From contig JANSYS010000010.1 in assembly GCA_024742275.1 (NCBI GenBank), positions 62,001 through 126,000 of the forward strand: DNA of 64,000 bases. The letters run 5' to 3'. Shown here piece by piece: positions 35,193-44,541 of this stretch (position 1 is the stretch's first letter; every line of letters begins with the position of its first letter). Position numbers and translations under genes: made by a program. Source of the DNA: Alphaproteobacteria bacterium (GTDB lineage Bacteria > Pseudomonadota > Alphaproteobacteria > Thalassobaculales > Thalassobaculaceae). The notes below the pieces were generated by a model. The model did not search any database, was not told the origin of the DNA, and worked only from the letters and a program-made list of their open reading frames with translations.

Positions 35193-36581
35193 TCAGATCT
35201 CGCCGGCGCGGCGCAGCATGTCGATGGAGGCGGCGAACGCGTCAGCGGTCCGTGCCACCTCCTCCGCCCCGTGGGTCGCGGAGACCAGACCGCCGCACAT
35301 AGGATTGGTATCGACGCCGTTGATCAGCATGGCGAGCCGCAGCAGACGGATCAGCTCCTTGGGCCGGTCCTTCATCGCCACCGACGGCAGCGACAGCGGA
35401 TCGAAGGTCGTCGGATCCACCGGCAGATCTGGTCGCACGAACAGATGGAAGGTGGAGAAGCCGCCGTAGACTGCCCAGGGCAGCCCCTTGTCGACCAGAA
35501 CCCCCGTCAGCACCTCGCGGAGCGCCGCAGCGGTGTCGTTCGCGCGGGCGCAGGCATCACTCTCGGCGATGATCGTCAGCGCCTCCGCCCCGGCGGCCGC
35601 CGAAACCGGGTTCGCGTTGAAGGTTCCCGGATGGGCGATCTTCTCCCGCCCGCGCGCGGCGGCGGCTTCGAAATCGAGCCCGTCCAGGATATCGCGCCGA
35701 CCGCCAACCGCGCCGCCCGGCAGACCACCGGCCAGAATCTTGGCCCAGGAGGTGAGGTCCGGCTCGATTCCGAACACCTCGGCCGCTCCGCCGGGTGCCA
35801 CCCGGAAGCCGGTCACGACCTCGTCCAGGATCAGCAGGACGCCGTGCTTGAGGGTTTCTGCCCGCAGCAAGTGCAGAAAGCTCGGATTCAGCGGGGTGAA
35901 GCCGGTCCCCCCGCCCGTCGGCTCGACGATCGCCGCGGCGATATCGCGGTCGGCCGACAGCAGACTCCGCAGGCCGTCGGCGTCGTTCGGGTCGAGCAGC
36001 ACGACACCGGCGTCGATCCCCTCCAGAACGCCCGGCGAGGATGAGCCGTCGAAATGGTTGGCGACGCCGCTGGCCATGTGATCGTGCCAGCCGTGAAAAT
36101 GGGTACGGAAGCGGATCACCTTGCGCTTGCCGGTGAAATCCCGGGCAAGGCGGAGCGCCATAAGGGTCGCCTCCGTGCCCGAGGACGTGAAGCGGATCCG
36201 CTCTGTCCGGGGACAGAGGCGGCGGACCGCATTCGCCCACGCTATCTCGCCCCGTTGGCCGGCGCCGAACTGCGTCCCCTGCGCCATGGCCGCTTGCGCC
36301 GCCGCCGTCACCCGGGGCTCCGCATGACCGAGCAGCAGGGCGCCGTGTCCGCCGTAGAAGTCGACATAGTCGTTTCCGTCCACGTCCCATTTGATCGGTC
36401 CGACCGCTCTGTCGACGTAGAGGCCGTAGGGCTTGAGGTGCCGGGCGTCGTGGGTCACGCCGCTCGGAAACAGCTCCCGGGCCTCCCACGCCAGTGCGGC
36501 CGAGCCGGGCGTCTTTTCCCGGAAGGCCGCCTCGATCGGCGAATTGCTGAGACGGTCGTCGGCTGTCCGGCTGTCCGGCAT
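35193..36581 (-). CDS. Class-III aminotransferase (glutamate-1-semialdehyde aminomutase-like)
   Basis: Predicted 462-residue PLP enzyme of fold type I. The PLP lysine is K281 in SWAKILAGG, the Asp-Glu pair D253-E254 lies in ILDEVVTGFR and SSGTEATLMALRLARD holds the phosphate loop. It resembles HemL-like members, but being grouped with an LLM oxidoreductase and an exporter it is more likely a specialised aminomutase or omega-amino acid transaminase than tetrapyrrole HemL. Upstream LLM gene is 21 bp away. Confidence 0.85.
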   Translation of the reverse strand: MPDSRTADDRLSNSPIEAAFREKTPGSAALAWEARELFPSGVTHDARHLKPYGLYVDRAVGPIKWDVDGNDYVDFYGGHGALLLGHAEPRVTAAAQAAMAQGTQFGAGQRGEIAWANAVRRLCPRTERIRFTSSGTEATLMALRLARDFTGKRKVIRFRTHFHGWHDHMASGVANHFDGSSSPGVLEGIDAGVVLLDPNDADGLRSLLSADRDIAAAIVEPTGGGTGFTPLNPSFLHLLRAETLKHGVLLILDEVVTGFRVAPGGAAEVFGIEPDLTSWAKILAGGLPGGAVGGRRDILDGLDFEAAAARGREKIAHPGTFNANPVSAAAGAEALTIIAESDACARANDTAAALREVLTGVLVDKGLPWAVYGGFSTFHLFVRPDLPVDPTTFDPLSLPSVAMKDRPKELIRLLRLAMLINGVDTNPMCGGLVSATHGAEEVARTADAFAASIDMLRRAGEI

Positions 36582-36602
36582 GTCGGTTGTCTCCGGGAGA
36601 TC

Positions 36603-37718
36603 CTAGTCGGCGGCTTCGGCGACCCGCTTGTCGGCCATGTAGGCGGACAGCTTCGGCCAGACGGTTTCGGCGAGAGTGGTGAAGGACCGCCGCCACATCG
36701 GCAGCGCGCCCTCCATGTCGTGGCCGGTGATCATGAGCGTGCCGAAATCGCCGACCTCGTCGCGGAAGGCGATCAGCCGGTCGAGCACGGTCTTGGCCGA
36801 GCCGGCGATGACAAGATCCTTGGCGACCTTCATCGCCTCGGCCTTGCGGGCGTCCCAGTCGATATCCGTCGAGAAATCGCCGCCCGCCAGTTTCCCCTGG
36901 GAGTTCAGGTAGGTGTAGTACCAGCTGAAGGTGCCCTCGGGATCGTCGAGAATCGCCTCCGCCTCGGCGTCGGTCTCGGTGATCAGCACGCTGCGGCCGA
37001 CCCGCCAGAGCGAGGGGTCGGGCCGGCGCCCCGCCGCTATCGCCCCGGCGGCATAGGACGGCCAATGGGTGGCGATGTCGGCGGCCGGCACGAAATTGCC
37101 GGAAAGCATGCACCATCCGCGCTGGCCGGCGAAGTTCGCAGTCATCGAGTTCGCGCCGCGCACCGAAACGGCGATCGGCGGATGCGGCTTCTGGTACGGT
37201 CGGATCATCCGGCCGATGCCCATCTCCGGGAGCACGCGGTCGGTCAAGGAAACGCTGACGTGGTCGCCCTCATGGGTAAAGGGCGGATCCTCCGTCCACA
37301 TCTTCAAGATCAGGTCGATGGATTCGATCATCGCCATCGCCCGTTTGCGTCCATCGAGATTGCCGAACATCTCCCAATCGCTCGACAGCCCGCCGGAACC
37401 GACGCCGAACAGGAACCGGCCCCGGGCGAGGTGATCGAAGACGGCCGCGTGACCGGCGACCACCGCCGGGTGCTGCTGGGGCAGGGAGATGACCCCGGTG
37501 CCGAACTTGATCCTCTGCGTCTCCGAGATCAGCGAGGCATTGAAGATCAACGGCGAGGGGATCGGCTCGGCGGTCGAGGTGTAGTGCTCGCCCATCCACG
37601 CCTCGGAGAAGCCGAGCCGATCAGCCAGGATCACCAACTCTCGGTTCTCCTCGAGGACCGTCGTCAGATCGCGACCCGGCGGATGCAGCGGCATCATGAA
37701 CAGACCGAGATCGACCAT
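36603..37718 (-). CDS. LLM-class flavin-dependent oxidoreductase
   Basis: Predicted 371-residue luciferase-like FMN/F420-type monooxygenase or oxidoreductase. Features: MVDLGLFMMPLHPPGRDLTTV start, SEAWMGEHYTST, GTGVISLPQQHPAVVAGHAAVFDHLARGR and FLFGVGSGGLSSDWEMFG. I start it at the ATG at 37718 because GGGAGG is at ideal distance; an in-frame upstream start adds 14 residues of no family character. First gene of the LLM-aminotransferase-MFS unit. Such enzymes often degrade or modify small organics including alkanesulfonates; the substrate is unknown here. Confidence 0.87.
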   Translation of the reverse strand: MVDLGLFMMPLHPPGRDLTTVLEENRELVILADRLGFSEAWMGEHYTSTAEPIPSPLIFNASLISETQRIKFGTGVISLPQQHPAVVAGHAAVFDHLARGRFLFGVGSGGLSSDWEMFGNLDGRKRAMAMIESIDLILKMWTEDPPFTHEGDHVSVSLTDRVLPEMGIGRMIRPYQKPHPPIAVSVRGANSMTANFAGQRGWCMLSGNFVPAADIATHWPSYAAGAIAAGRRPDPSLWRVGRSVLITETDAEAEAILDDPEGTFSWYYTYLNSQGKLAGGDFSTDIDWDARKAEAMKVAKDLVIAGSAKTVLDRLIAFRDEVGDFGTLMITGHDMEGALPMWRRSFTTLAETVWPKLSAYMADKRVAEAAD

Positions 37719-37922
37719 CGGCTTTCCCTCCCGTTTTTCTTGATCGCCCAACGGTACCACCCTGCCCGACCGGCTTGGAAGTTGGGGAATCAGCAGCGAA
37801 CCCGGCCGCCATTGCCCGCTCCACCCCCTATCGCTCCCGACCTTGTGTCGGTGTCCGCGCCGGCGCCCCTGCGAGCCGTTGACCCCCTGAGGGTTCGATC
37901 GGTGGAGCCGGGAGAAGCGGCG

Positions 37923-38678
37923 TTACGCCTTGTGCCTGTCGAAGGTCGGGCTCATCAGGATTTCGTTCAGGCACGCGCCCGGGCTCAGCGCCGCCAGGAA
38001 GGCGACCACATCGGCCACATCCTCGGGCTGGATGACCTGCTTGAGCTCCTGCTCGGTCAGCTTCTTCGGGCGCCGGTCGAGGATCGGGGTCCGCACCTCG
38101 CCCGGACAGATCGCCGTCGCCCGGATACCGTCGTTGCCGTGCTCGCGCTGGATCAGGAAGCTGAGCGACATCACCGCGTGCTTGGACGCCCCGTAGGCCA
38201 CGCCCGCCACCTCCGAATAGAATCGCCCGGCCCAGGACGACGTCGTCGCGATCACCCCGTCCTTCTGGCGCAGCATGATCGGCAGGGCGGCGGCGACGCC
38301 GTTGTAGACTCCCTTGATGTTGGCATCGATCACCGTGTCCCAACCGTCGAGCAGGGACGGGTCGGCCGCCGCTTCGCGCCAGGTCCGCTGGGTGACGTTG
38401 GTGCCCGCGTTGTTGAACTGGACGTCGAGCCGCCCGTACTCGGCGTCGATCCGCTTGCCCGCTTCGAGCACCGTCGCCCGATCCGTGATGTCCAAGGCGA
38501 TCACCGCCGCCTTGCCGCCGGCCGACTTGATTTCTTCGGCGACCTCCTGCAGCGGCGCCTCCCGACGGCCGCTCAGAATCACGGCCATGCCGTCCGCCGC
38601 CAGCCGCCGAGCCGTCGCCTCGCCGATCCCTGTTCCCGCACCGGTGATCCACGCCACCCGTCCATCAACACTGCGCAT
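37923..38678 (-). CDS. SDR family oxidoreductase
   Basis: Predicted 251-residue classical SDR. NAD(P) motif TGAGTGIG (12-19), NNAG (89-92), and catalytic S147/S148, Y162 and K166 (YGASK) are present; R38-R39 after the second strand suggests NADP. GGGAGG precedes the ATG at 38678; upstream frame is an antisense shadow of the EamA gene. The C-terminal LSPGACLNEILMSPT fits the BphB-like cis-diol dehydrogenase group loosely. Divergent from the EamA transporter gene with 57 bp between. Confidence 0.86.
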   Translation of the reverse strand: MRSVDGRVAWITGAGTGIGEATARRLAADGMAVILSGRREAPLQEVAEEIKSAGGKAAVIALDITDRATVLEAGKRIDAEYGRLDVQFNNAGTNVTQRTWREAAADPSLLDGWDTVIDANIKGVYNGVAAALPIMLRQKDGVIATTSSWAGRFYSEVAGVAYGASKHAVMSLSFLIQREHGNDGIRATAICPGEVRTPILDRRPKKLTEQELKQVIQPEDVADVVAFLAALSPGACLNEILMSPTFDRHKA

Positions 38679-38735
38679 TGGCTGCCCCTCCCTTTTGATC
38701 GATACTGGTTCTTCCGCCTTCCAAAGCTTAGCGAT

Positions 38736-39719
38736 ATGCAGCCTCCCACCGACAGCCCTCAAAGTAACGCCGGTGGCGCCCCCCCGGCGGAAACCGCTCC
38801 GCTCGTCCGATTTCGGACGTGGTGGAACGGGTTGTCGGGAAACGTGCGGGGATCCATCTGGCTGTTCGCCGCAAGCCTGGTCTTCGCCGTCATGGGGGCG
38901 CTGATCAAGTTCGTGGGCCAACGCCTGCCCGTGGTCGAGATCCTGTTCCTGAGGCAAGCCTTCGTGATCGTGGTGATGTTGCCCGCGATCGTGAAAGGGT
39001 TCCCGGCGGTGTTCCGCACCGACAGGCTCGGCCTGCACCTGCTGCGCGTCGGTCTCTCCGCGGTGGCCATGACCACGGGTTTCACTGCCCTGGTCCATCT
39101 GCCGCTCGCCGAGGCGACGGCCATCAGCTTTTCCAGGACCCTGTTCACGACGATGCTGGCCGTGATGGTTCTGCACGAGATCGTCGGCTGGCGACGTTGG
39201 AGCGCGACCGCCATCGGCTTTCTCGGTGTGGTGATCGTCGCCCATCCGTCCCCTGACGGTCTCAACGAGTACGCGCTGCTCGCGCTGCTCTCGGCCTTCT
39301 TCGTGGCGATGATCATGATCTGCCTGCGGATGCTGGCGCGCACGGAGAAGCCGTCGACCATCATCGCCTACCAGTCGGTCTGCCTGACGGTGATCCTGGC
39401 CGGCCCCGCCTGGTATTTCTGGGTCTGGCCAAGCTGGGAAGATCTGGCGCTGACCGCAGTGATCGGCGGCGTCATGTCGCTGGCGCAGTTCGTCAACATC
39501 AAGGCCTACGCCAACGGCGAGGCGGCCGCCATTGCCCCGGTGGAGTATGTGCGGCTGCTGGCCTCCGCCGGGCTCGGCTTCATGATCTTCAGCGAGGTGC
39601 CGACGGTCTACACGGTGATCGGCGCCGTCTTCATCATCGGCTCGACCCTCTACACCGTGCGGCGCAACGCGATGAAGAACACGCCGACCCCGCCTCGGCC
39701 GCCCGAAGCGGCTCCTTGA
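38736..39719 (+). CDS. EamA/DMT-family transporter
   Basis: Predicted 327-residue drug/metabolite transporter with about 10 helices in two EamA repeats: the first from SIWLFAASLVFAVMGALIKF, the second from YALLALLSAFFVAMIMICL. ATG at 38736 follows a Pro/Ala-rich cytosolic tail of about 35 residues. Likely exports a small polar metabolite. The frame is open far upstream through antisense sequence, which is not part of the gene. Stops 6 bp before the end of the convergent ligase gene. Confidence 0.85.
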   Translation: MQPPTDSPQSNAGGAPPAETAPLVRFRTWWNGLSGNVRGSIWLFAASLVFAVMGALIKFVGQRLPVVEILFLRQAFVIVVMLPAIVKGFPAVFRTDRLGLHLLRVGLSAVAMTTGFTALVHLPLAEATAISFSRTLFTTMLAVMVLHEIVGWRRWSATAIGFLGVVIVAHPSPDGLNEYALLALLSAFFVAMIMICLRMLARTEKPSTIIAYQSVCLTVILAGPAWYFWVWPSWEDLALTAVIGGVMSLAQFVNIKAYANGEAAAIAPVEYVRLLASAGLGFMIFSEVPTVYTVIGAVFIIGSTLYTVRRNAMKNTPTPPRPPEAAP

Positions 39720-39725
39720 CGGATC

Positions 39726-41060
39726 TCAGACCGTCCCGATGAACAGGCGGCCGACGGCGCTGCGGTCGCCCTTGCCGGTGGCGCCGGTCGGCAGGCTGTC
39801 GACGACCTTGAGGCGGACCGGCAGCTTGTAGCGCTCCAGCCGCTCCGCCGCCCAGGCAAGGACCTGCTCCGGCTCGGGCGCGCGGCCGGGGGCGGCAGTG
39901 ATCACGGCGATCACCGCCTCGCCGGTCTCGGGATCGGGAACGCCGGACACCAGGGCGCCCGCCACGTCCGGATGGGCGGCCAGCACCGCCTCGACCTCAA
40001 GCGGCGCCACCTTCATGCCACCGCGGTTGATCAGGTCCTTCGCCCGTCCGACCAGTCCGACCCGGCCGTCCGCACGAATCTCGGCCAGATCGCCGGTTCG
40101 AAAGTAGCCGTCGCCGTCGAACGCCTCGGCCGTACGTTCCGGATCGCGCAGATAGCCGAGCATGGCGTAAGGCGAGCGAATGCGCAGTTCACCGTCCTCG
40201 GCGATCCGGGTCTCGATGTCCCGGCCCGGTCGGCCGAGCGATCCCGAAGCGGCATCGTAGTCCGGCGGATCGACGAAGAAATCGCAGGTGCCGGTCTCGG
40301 TCAGGCCGTAGATGTCGCCTATCCCCGCCTGCGGCCACGCAGCGCGGATTTTCGCCCCGAGTCCCGCCGGTAGCACCTCCCCGCCGGCCATCACCGTTCC
40401 GTTCCAAGCGGGCAGCGACGCGGTCGCCTCGCGCTCCAGCAGGCCGCGCAGCAGGGTCGGCACCGCCGGCAGCCGGTCGATCCCGCCACCGGCCAGGGTC
40501 GCGGCGACGGCATCCACCGACAGCCGCTCTGGAAAGACCAGCGTGCCGCCCGACAGAAGCGTGAGCCAGGTCACCCACTGCCCAAAGCTGAAGGTGAGTT
40601 GCAACGCCAGCAGAGTGCGGCGCCCGTCCAGCCACCCGGTCTCCCGCCGGATCATCTCCAGCTTCGCCGCCTGCCGGCGGGCCGACAAAACGGCGGCCTT
40701 CGGCGCCCCCGTGGTCCCTGAGGTGAACACGATGGTCGACGCACCGTCCAGCAACGGATCGGGCCGCAACCGCGCGACCAGCTCCTCGACCCGCGCCTTG
40801 GGCATCGCCCGGTGGATCGGCACGGCGACGCCGCCGGCCAGGTAGGTGCCGAGAAGCTCGATCAGGTCGCCGGGCGAGTTGTCGACCAGGATCGGATAGG
40901 GGCGGAAACCGCCGACGCCCCGTTCCAGCAGTTCGTCGGCGCGCATCTCGGCGCGGCGGGCCAGCTCGGCATGGGACATCGTCGCCGTGCCGAGCTCGAT
41001 CGCCGGCGCATCGCCATGGGCGGTCATGGCGGCGAACAGGGTATCGGCGAAGAGCGTCAT
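39726..41060 (-). CDS. Compact AMP-dependent acyl-CoA synthetase-like ligase
   Basis: Predicted 444-residue ANL-superfamily adenylating enzyme. The P-loop TSGTTGAPK is at 113-121, the A5/A7 motifs appear as DIYGLTETGTCDFF and YFRTGDLAEIRADGRVGLVGRAKDLI, and the A10 lysine is K430 in TGATGKGDR. At 444 residues it is shorter than the usual 500-560, mainly in the N-terminal domain. It makes acyl-AMP then acyl-CoA of an unknown acid. It is divergent from an enoyl-CoA hydratase, consistent with a carboxylic-acid degradation unit. Confidence 0.85.
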   Translation of the reverse strand: MTLFADTLFAAMTAHGDAPAIELGTATMSHAELARRAEMRADELLERGVGGFRPYPILVDNSPGDLIELLGTYLAGGVAVPIHRAMPKARVEELVARLRPDPLLDGASTIVFTSGTTGAPKAAVLSARRQAAKLEMIRRETGWLDGRRTLLALQLTFSFGQWVTWLTLLSGGTLVFPERLSVDAVAATLAGGGIDRLPAVPTLLRGLLEREATASLPAWNGTVMAGGEVLPAGLGAKIRAAWPQAGIGDIYGLTETGTCDFFVDPPDYDAASGSLGRPGRDIETRIAEDGELRIRSPYAMLGYLRDPERTAEAFDGDGYFRTGDLAEIRADGRVGLVGRAKDLINRGGMKVAPLEVEAVLAAHPDVAGALVSGVPDPETGEAVIAVITAAPGRAPEPEQVLAWAAERLERYKLPVRLKVVDSLPTGATGKGDRSAVGRLFIGTV

Positions 41061-41136
41061 CGCCGGGGCAGACAGGATGCGGTCTGGGTCATACCCTCAT
41101 CCTCACCCGCCCAAGCAGAACGGACAAGCCGCCGCC

Positions 41137-41958
41137 ATGACCGACACCGTGCTCTACGAACGCCGGGGCAAGGTTGCCCTGATCACCCTGAACCGCCCCG
41201 ATCGCCTCAACGCTATGGACCAGCCGATGCTCCGCGCACTGGAGGCCGCCTGCGACCGGGCGGAAGCGGACGACGCCGTCGGCGCGGTTGTCGTCACCGG
41301 TGCCGGCAAGGCTTTCTCGTCCGGTTTCGATCTGCAGGCTCAGGCGAAGAACACGCCGCGGGGTGTCGCGGAGTGGCGGCCGGTCCTGCGCCGGGACTTC
41401 GACTGCACCATGCGGTTCTGGCACATGAGCAAGCCGACCGTCGCCGCCGTCCACGGACCGGCACTGGCCGGCGCCTGCGAACTGACCATGGCCTGCGACA
41501 TCACCGTAGCCGCCGAGGACGCGATCTTCGGCGAGCCGGAGGTCAAGTTCGGCGCCGGCATCGTGACCATGATCCTGCCCTGGGTCGTCGGCCCGAAGCG
41601 GGCGAAGGAAATCATCCTTCTCGGCATCGACGACATTTCCGCCGCCGAGGCCAAGGAGATGGGCCTGATAAACCGGATCGTACCGGTCGGTCAGGACGTC
41701 GAGACCGCCCTTACCCTCGCGCGGCGCATGGCGGCGATGGACCGGACGCTGATCCGCGAGACCAAACGGGCGGTCAACCGGACCTACGAGATCATGGGCA
41801 TGGGCACGGCGCTGGAATCCGCCCTGGAAGTCGACATGCTGATCGAGGGCGAGGGGATGGCCACGAAGCATCACTTTCTGGAGATCGCCCGCAACGACGG
41901 ACTGCGCGCCGCATTGAAATGGCGCGAGGATCGGGCCGCCGAGGCCGAGAGGGAGTAG
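41137..41958 (+). CDS. Enoyl-CoA hydratase/isomerase
   Basis: Predicted 273-residue crotonase. Both catalytic glutamates are retained: one in LAGACELTMACD and one in FGEPEVKFGAGI; the oxyanion segment is GKAFSSGFDLQAQ. It hydrates a trans-2-enoyl-CoA or catalyses a related step. ATG at 41137 begins the conserved start (VLYERRGKVALITLNRPDRLNAM). Paired head-to-head with the acyl-CoA ligase; no dehydrogenase or thiolase adjoins. Confidence 0.88.
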   Translation: MTDTVLYERRGKVALITLNRPDRLNAMDQPMLRALEAACDRAEADDAVGAVVVTGAGKAFSSGFDLQAQAKNTPRGVAEWRPVLRRDFDCTMRFWHMSKPTVAAVHGPALAGACELTMACDITVAAEDAIFGEPEVKFGAGIVTMILPWVVGPKRAKEIILLGIDDISAAEAKEMGLINRIVPVGQDVETALTLARRMAAMDRTLIRETKRAVNRTYEIMGMGTALESALEVDMLIEGEGMATKHHFLEIARNDGLRAALKWREDRAAEAERE

Positions 41959-42061
41959 GCGGCGCGAGCGGCCGGGCCCGGAGTAGGGGCTGGACGGCGG
42001 GCGGCGCGACACACATCTTTGAGGGGCGCGGGTCCACTCCGCGTCCAATGGAGGAAAGCGA

Positions 42062-42532
42062 ATGGCGAAGGCGATGTTCGGGGCCGGCTGCTTCTGGAGC
42101 CCCGAAGAACACTTCCGGAAAGTGCCCGGCGTGACCGACGTGGCCGTCGGCTATGCCGGCGGGACCAAGGAGAACCCGACCTACGAAGAGGTCTGCACTG
42201 GCAATACGGGGCATGCCGAGGTCGTCGAGGTGGAGTACGACCCGGCTCAGGTCGCCTTCGACGATCTGTTGGAGGTCTTCTTCGATATCCACGACCCGAC
42301 CCAGGTGAACCGCCAGGGCCCGGATGTGGGCACCCAGTACCGTTCGGCCGTGTTCTTCCATGACGCCGAGCAGGAGGCTGCCGCCCGCGCGGCCAAGGAA
42401 AAGCTCGCCGCCCGGGGCGTGCCGGTCGCGACCGAGATCGCCCAGGCCGACACGTTCTGGCGCGCCGAGGACTACCATCAGCAATTCCTGGCCAAGCGCC
42501 GCAAAGGCGTATTCGGGAACCTGTTCCGATGA
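42062..42532 (+). CDS. msrA: Peptide methionine-(S)-S-oxide reductase
   Basis: Predicted 156-residue MsrA that repairs oxidised methionine. The catalytic Cys10 lies in FGAGCFW at the N-terminus; the next residues are SPEEHF rather than the common GVE, with the conserved acidic residue kept. GYAGG and [15 protein letters not shown] are hallmarks. No second recycling Cys near the C-terminus is seen, so thioredoxin recycling may differ. GAGGAAA before the ATG; the stop overlaps the cupin ATG (ATGA). Confidence 0.93.
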   Translation: MAKAMFGAGCFWSPEEHFRKVPGVTDVAVGYAGGTKENPTYEEVCTGNTGHAEVVEVEYDPAQVAFDDLLEVFFDIHDPTQVNRQGPDVGTQYRSAVFFHDAEQEAAARAAKEKLAARGVPVATEIAQADTFWRAEDYHQQFLAKRRKGVFGNLFR

Positions 42533-43203
42533 GCGGCGACGCGGCGGGTCTGAACGAGGACCTCACGCAGTTCGCGCGGATCGACACCAACGCTGTCGAT
42601 TGGCAGCCAAGCCCGAGTCCCAGCGTCTTCCGCAAGCGCCTGGACCTCGCCGGCGACAAGGAGGCGAGCCGGGTGACGTCGGTCGTGCGCTACGAACCCG
42701 ACAGCGTCTTCCACAGTCACCCGCACCCGGACGGCGAGGAGATCCTCGTCCTCGACGGCGTGTTCTCGGACGAGCACGGAGACTATCCTGCCGGCACTTT
42801 CCTGCTGAATCCGGAGGGCTTCGACCATGCGCCGCGCTCGAAGGAAGGCTGCATCCTGTTCGTGAAACTGCGCCAGTATCCGGGTGAGCGCCGCCAACTC
42901 ACCGTCGATACAAGCAAAGGGTCCTGGCGACAGGGACTGGTCGAAGGCATCGACGTGCAGGACCTTTACCGGGAGGATGGCCACCCGGAGCACATCCGTC
43001 TCGCCCGCTTCGCGCCGGGTGCAGCCACGCCGGAACACCTTCATGCCGGCGGCGAGGAGATCTACGTGATCGAAGGCTCGGTGGAGGATGAGTTCGGTGT
43101 CCACCCCGCCGGCACCTGGGTCCGCTATCCGGACGGGTCCCGCCACACCGCATCGTCGCCGCAGGGAGCCCTGCTCTACGTGAAGAGCGGCCACCTGCCC
43201 TAA
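42529..43203 (+). CDS. Double cupin protein (ChrR cupin-like)
   Basis: Predicted 224-residue protein with two tandem cupin folds similar to the metal-binding cupin of the anti-sigma factor ChrR. First: [21 protein letters not shown] with a metal-type His set near residue 63-69; second: [21 protein letters not shown] near 165-185. No zinc-binding anti-sigma N-domain is present, so it is not a full ChrR. Coupled to msrA by 4-nt overlap, consistent with oxidative-stress defence. Confidence 0.86.
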   Translation: MSGDAAGLNEDLTQFARIDTNAVDWQPSPSPSVFRKRLDLAGDKEASRVTSVVRYEPDSVFHSHPHPDGEEILVLDGVFSDEHGDYPAGTFLLNPEGFDHAPRSKEGCILFVKLRQYPGERRQLTVDTSKGSWRQGLVEGIDVQDLYREDGHPEHIRLARFAPGAATPEHLHAGGEEIYVIEGSVEDEFGVHPAGTWVRYPDGSRHTASSPQGALLYVKSGHLP

Positions 43204-43254
43204 ACCAACGCGCCGCGCTATCCTCCTCGCCTGCACTCAGGAGGAGGATATGCC

Positions 43255-43992
43255 ATGGCCAAGATCGCCCTCGTCACCGGCGGCTCGCGCGGGATCGGCG
43301 CGGCCACATGCAGACTGCTCGCCCGGGACGGCTGGGACGTCGCCGTGAACTACACCCGCGACGGCGCCGCCGCCGACTCGGTCGCAAATGCCGTGCGCGC
43401 CGCCGGGCGCCGAGCGATGACCGTGCAGGCCGATGTCGGCGACGAAACCCGGGTGGTCGCCATGTTCGAGGCGGTCGAGCGGGAGCTTGGTCCGCTCGAC
43501 GGTCTGGTGAACTCCGCCGGTATCGTCGGCCCGGTCGGCCGGGTCGATGCGCTGACGCCCGAGGATATCGACCGGGTCCTGAAAACCAACGTGGTCGGCT
43601 GCATCCTCACCTGTCGCGAGGCGGTGAAGCGAATGTCGACGAAGTACGGCGGCAAGGGCGGCGCCATCGTGAACGTCTCTTCCGGCTCGGCCTATATCGG
43701 CAATCCGGGCGCCCAGGTGCTGTACGCGATCTCCAAGGGGGCCGTGAACTCGCTTCATATCGGCCTGAGCCAGGAGGTCGCCGGCGAGGGCATCCGGGTG
43801 AACGCCGTCTCCCCCGGTATGACCGCCACCGACATGGTGACCGAGAAGGCCGCGGCGGCCAATGTCGGGCGCATTCCGATGGGGCGTCTCGGCACGCCGG
43901 AAGAAATCGCCGAAGCGATCGTCTGGCTGATGAGCGACAAGGCCGCCTATACCGCGGGCGCCAATATCCGAGTGGCGGGAGGTCGCCCCTGA
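43255..43992 (+). CDS. SDR family oxidoreductase
   Basis: Predicted 245-residue classical SDR. TGGSRGIG is at 8-15, NSAG at 86-89, catalytic S142/S143, Y157 and K161 (YAISK). AGGAGGAGG stands before the ATG at 43255. The segment NYTRDGAAAD suggests NADP preference. Ends IRVAGGRP, typical for glucose-1-dehydrogenase/FabG-like members. Substrate not assignable. Confidence 0.87.
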   Translation: MAKIALVTGGSRGIGAATCRLLARDGWDVAVNYTRDGAAADSVANAVRAAGRRAMTVQADVGDETRVVAMFEAVERELGPLDGLVNSAGIVGPVGRVDALTPEDIDRVLKTNVVGCILTCREAVKRMSTKYGGKGGAIVNVSSGSAYIGNPGAQVLYAISKGAVNSLHIGLSQEVAGEGIRVNAVSPGMTATDMVTEKAAAANVGRIPMGRLGTPEEIAEAIVWLMSDKAAYTAGANIRVAGGRP

Positions 43993-44102
43993 TCGACCCA
44001 GGGCCCGGATGAGCTGCCGCGCGACACGAGAACAAAAAAAGAACTTTTCAGTCGGGGACCAGACTGGCAATGTGCCTCGCCAGGAGATCGGGGGGACACG
44101 CG

Positions 44103-44534
44103 ATGACTGAACATCCCATTCGGACCGGTGGCTGCATCTGCGGCGGCGTGCGCTACCGGATCACAGGCCCGATCAAGCAGATCGTCGTCTGCCATTGCCG
44201 GGAGTGCCGACGCCAGACCGGGCATATCATGGCGTCGTCCGATGTGTGGAACCACCATTTCGAGCTGACCGAAGCCCGCGATCTCGGCTGGTACCGCTCT
44301 GGGCCGAAGAGCCGGCGCGGCTTCTGCAAGACCTGCGGTTGCTCGATGTTCTACAAGGTGGATGGCGGCGAGAAGACTTCCTTCGCGGTCGGGACGCTGG
44401 ATGACGGCTGCGACGGCGGCATCCGCATCGCCGCCCATATCTTCACCGCCGAGAAGGGTGCCTACTACGATTTGGACGGCGCGCCGGCCTATCCGGACGG
44501 CAGCGACAGCGTGCCAATGCCGCCGCGGGGTTGA
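44103..44534 (+). CDS. GFA family (glutathione-dependent formaldehyde-activating-like) protein
   Basis: Predicted 143-residue zinc protein of the GFA/CENP-V fold. Zinc ligands are visible as CICGG (residues 10-14), CHCREC and CKTCGC. Some members use glutathione adducts, others have no proven activity, so no reaction is claimed. ATG at 44103 with a GGGGGG stretch upstream; an in-frame ATG at 44070 is also possible. Confidence 0.85.
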   Translation: MTEHPIRTGGCICGGVRYRITGPIKQIVVCHCRECRRQTGHIMASSDVWNHHFELTEARDLGWYRSGPKSRRGFCKTCGCSMFYKVDGGEKTSFAVGTLDDGCDGGIRIAAHIFTAEKGAYYDLDGAPAYPDGSDSVPMPPRG

Positions 44535-44541
44535 GGGCGAT

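Noticed and set aside
35193-36581. HemL (tetrapyrrole synthesis) assignment
   Set aside because: Family match is real, but context with LLM oxidoreductase and exporter gives no support; kept as HemL-like only.
36054-38735. Long plus-strand open frame antisense to the aminotransferase, LLM and SDR genes
   Set aside because: It is the 5' extension of the EamA frame through GC-biased antisense codons; the opposite frames carry clear family motifs and this one has Arg/Gly-rich random composition.
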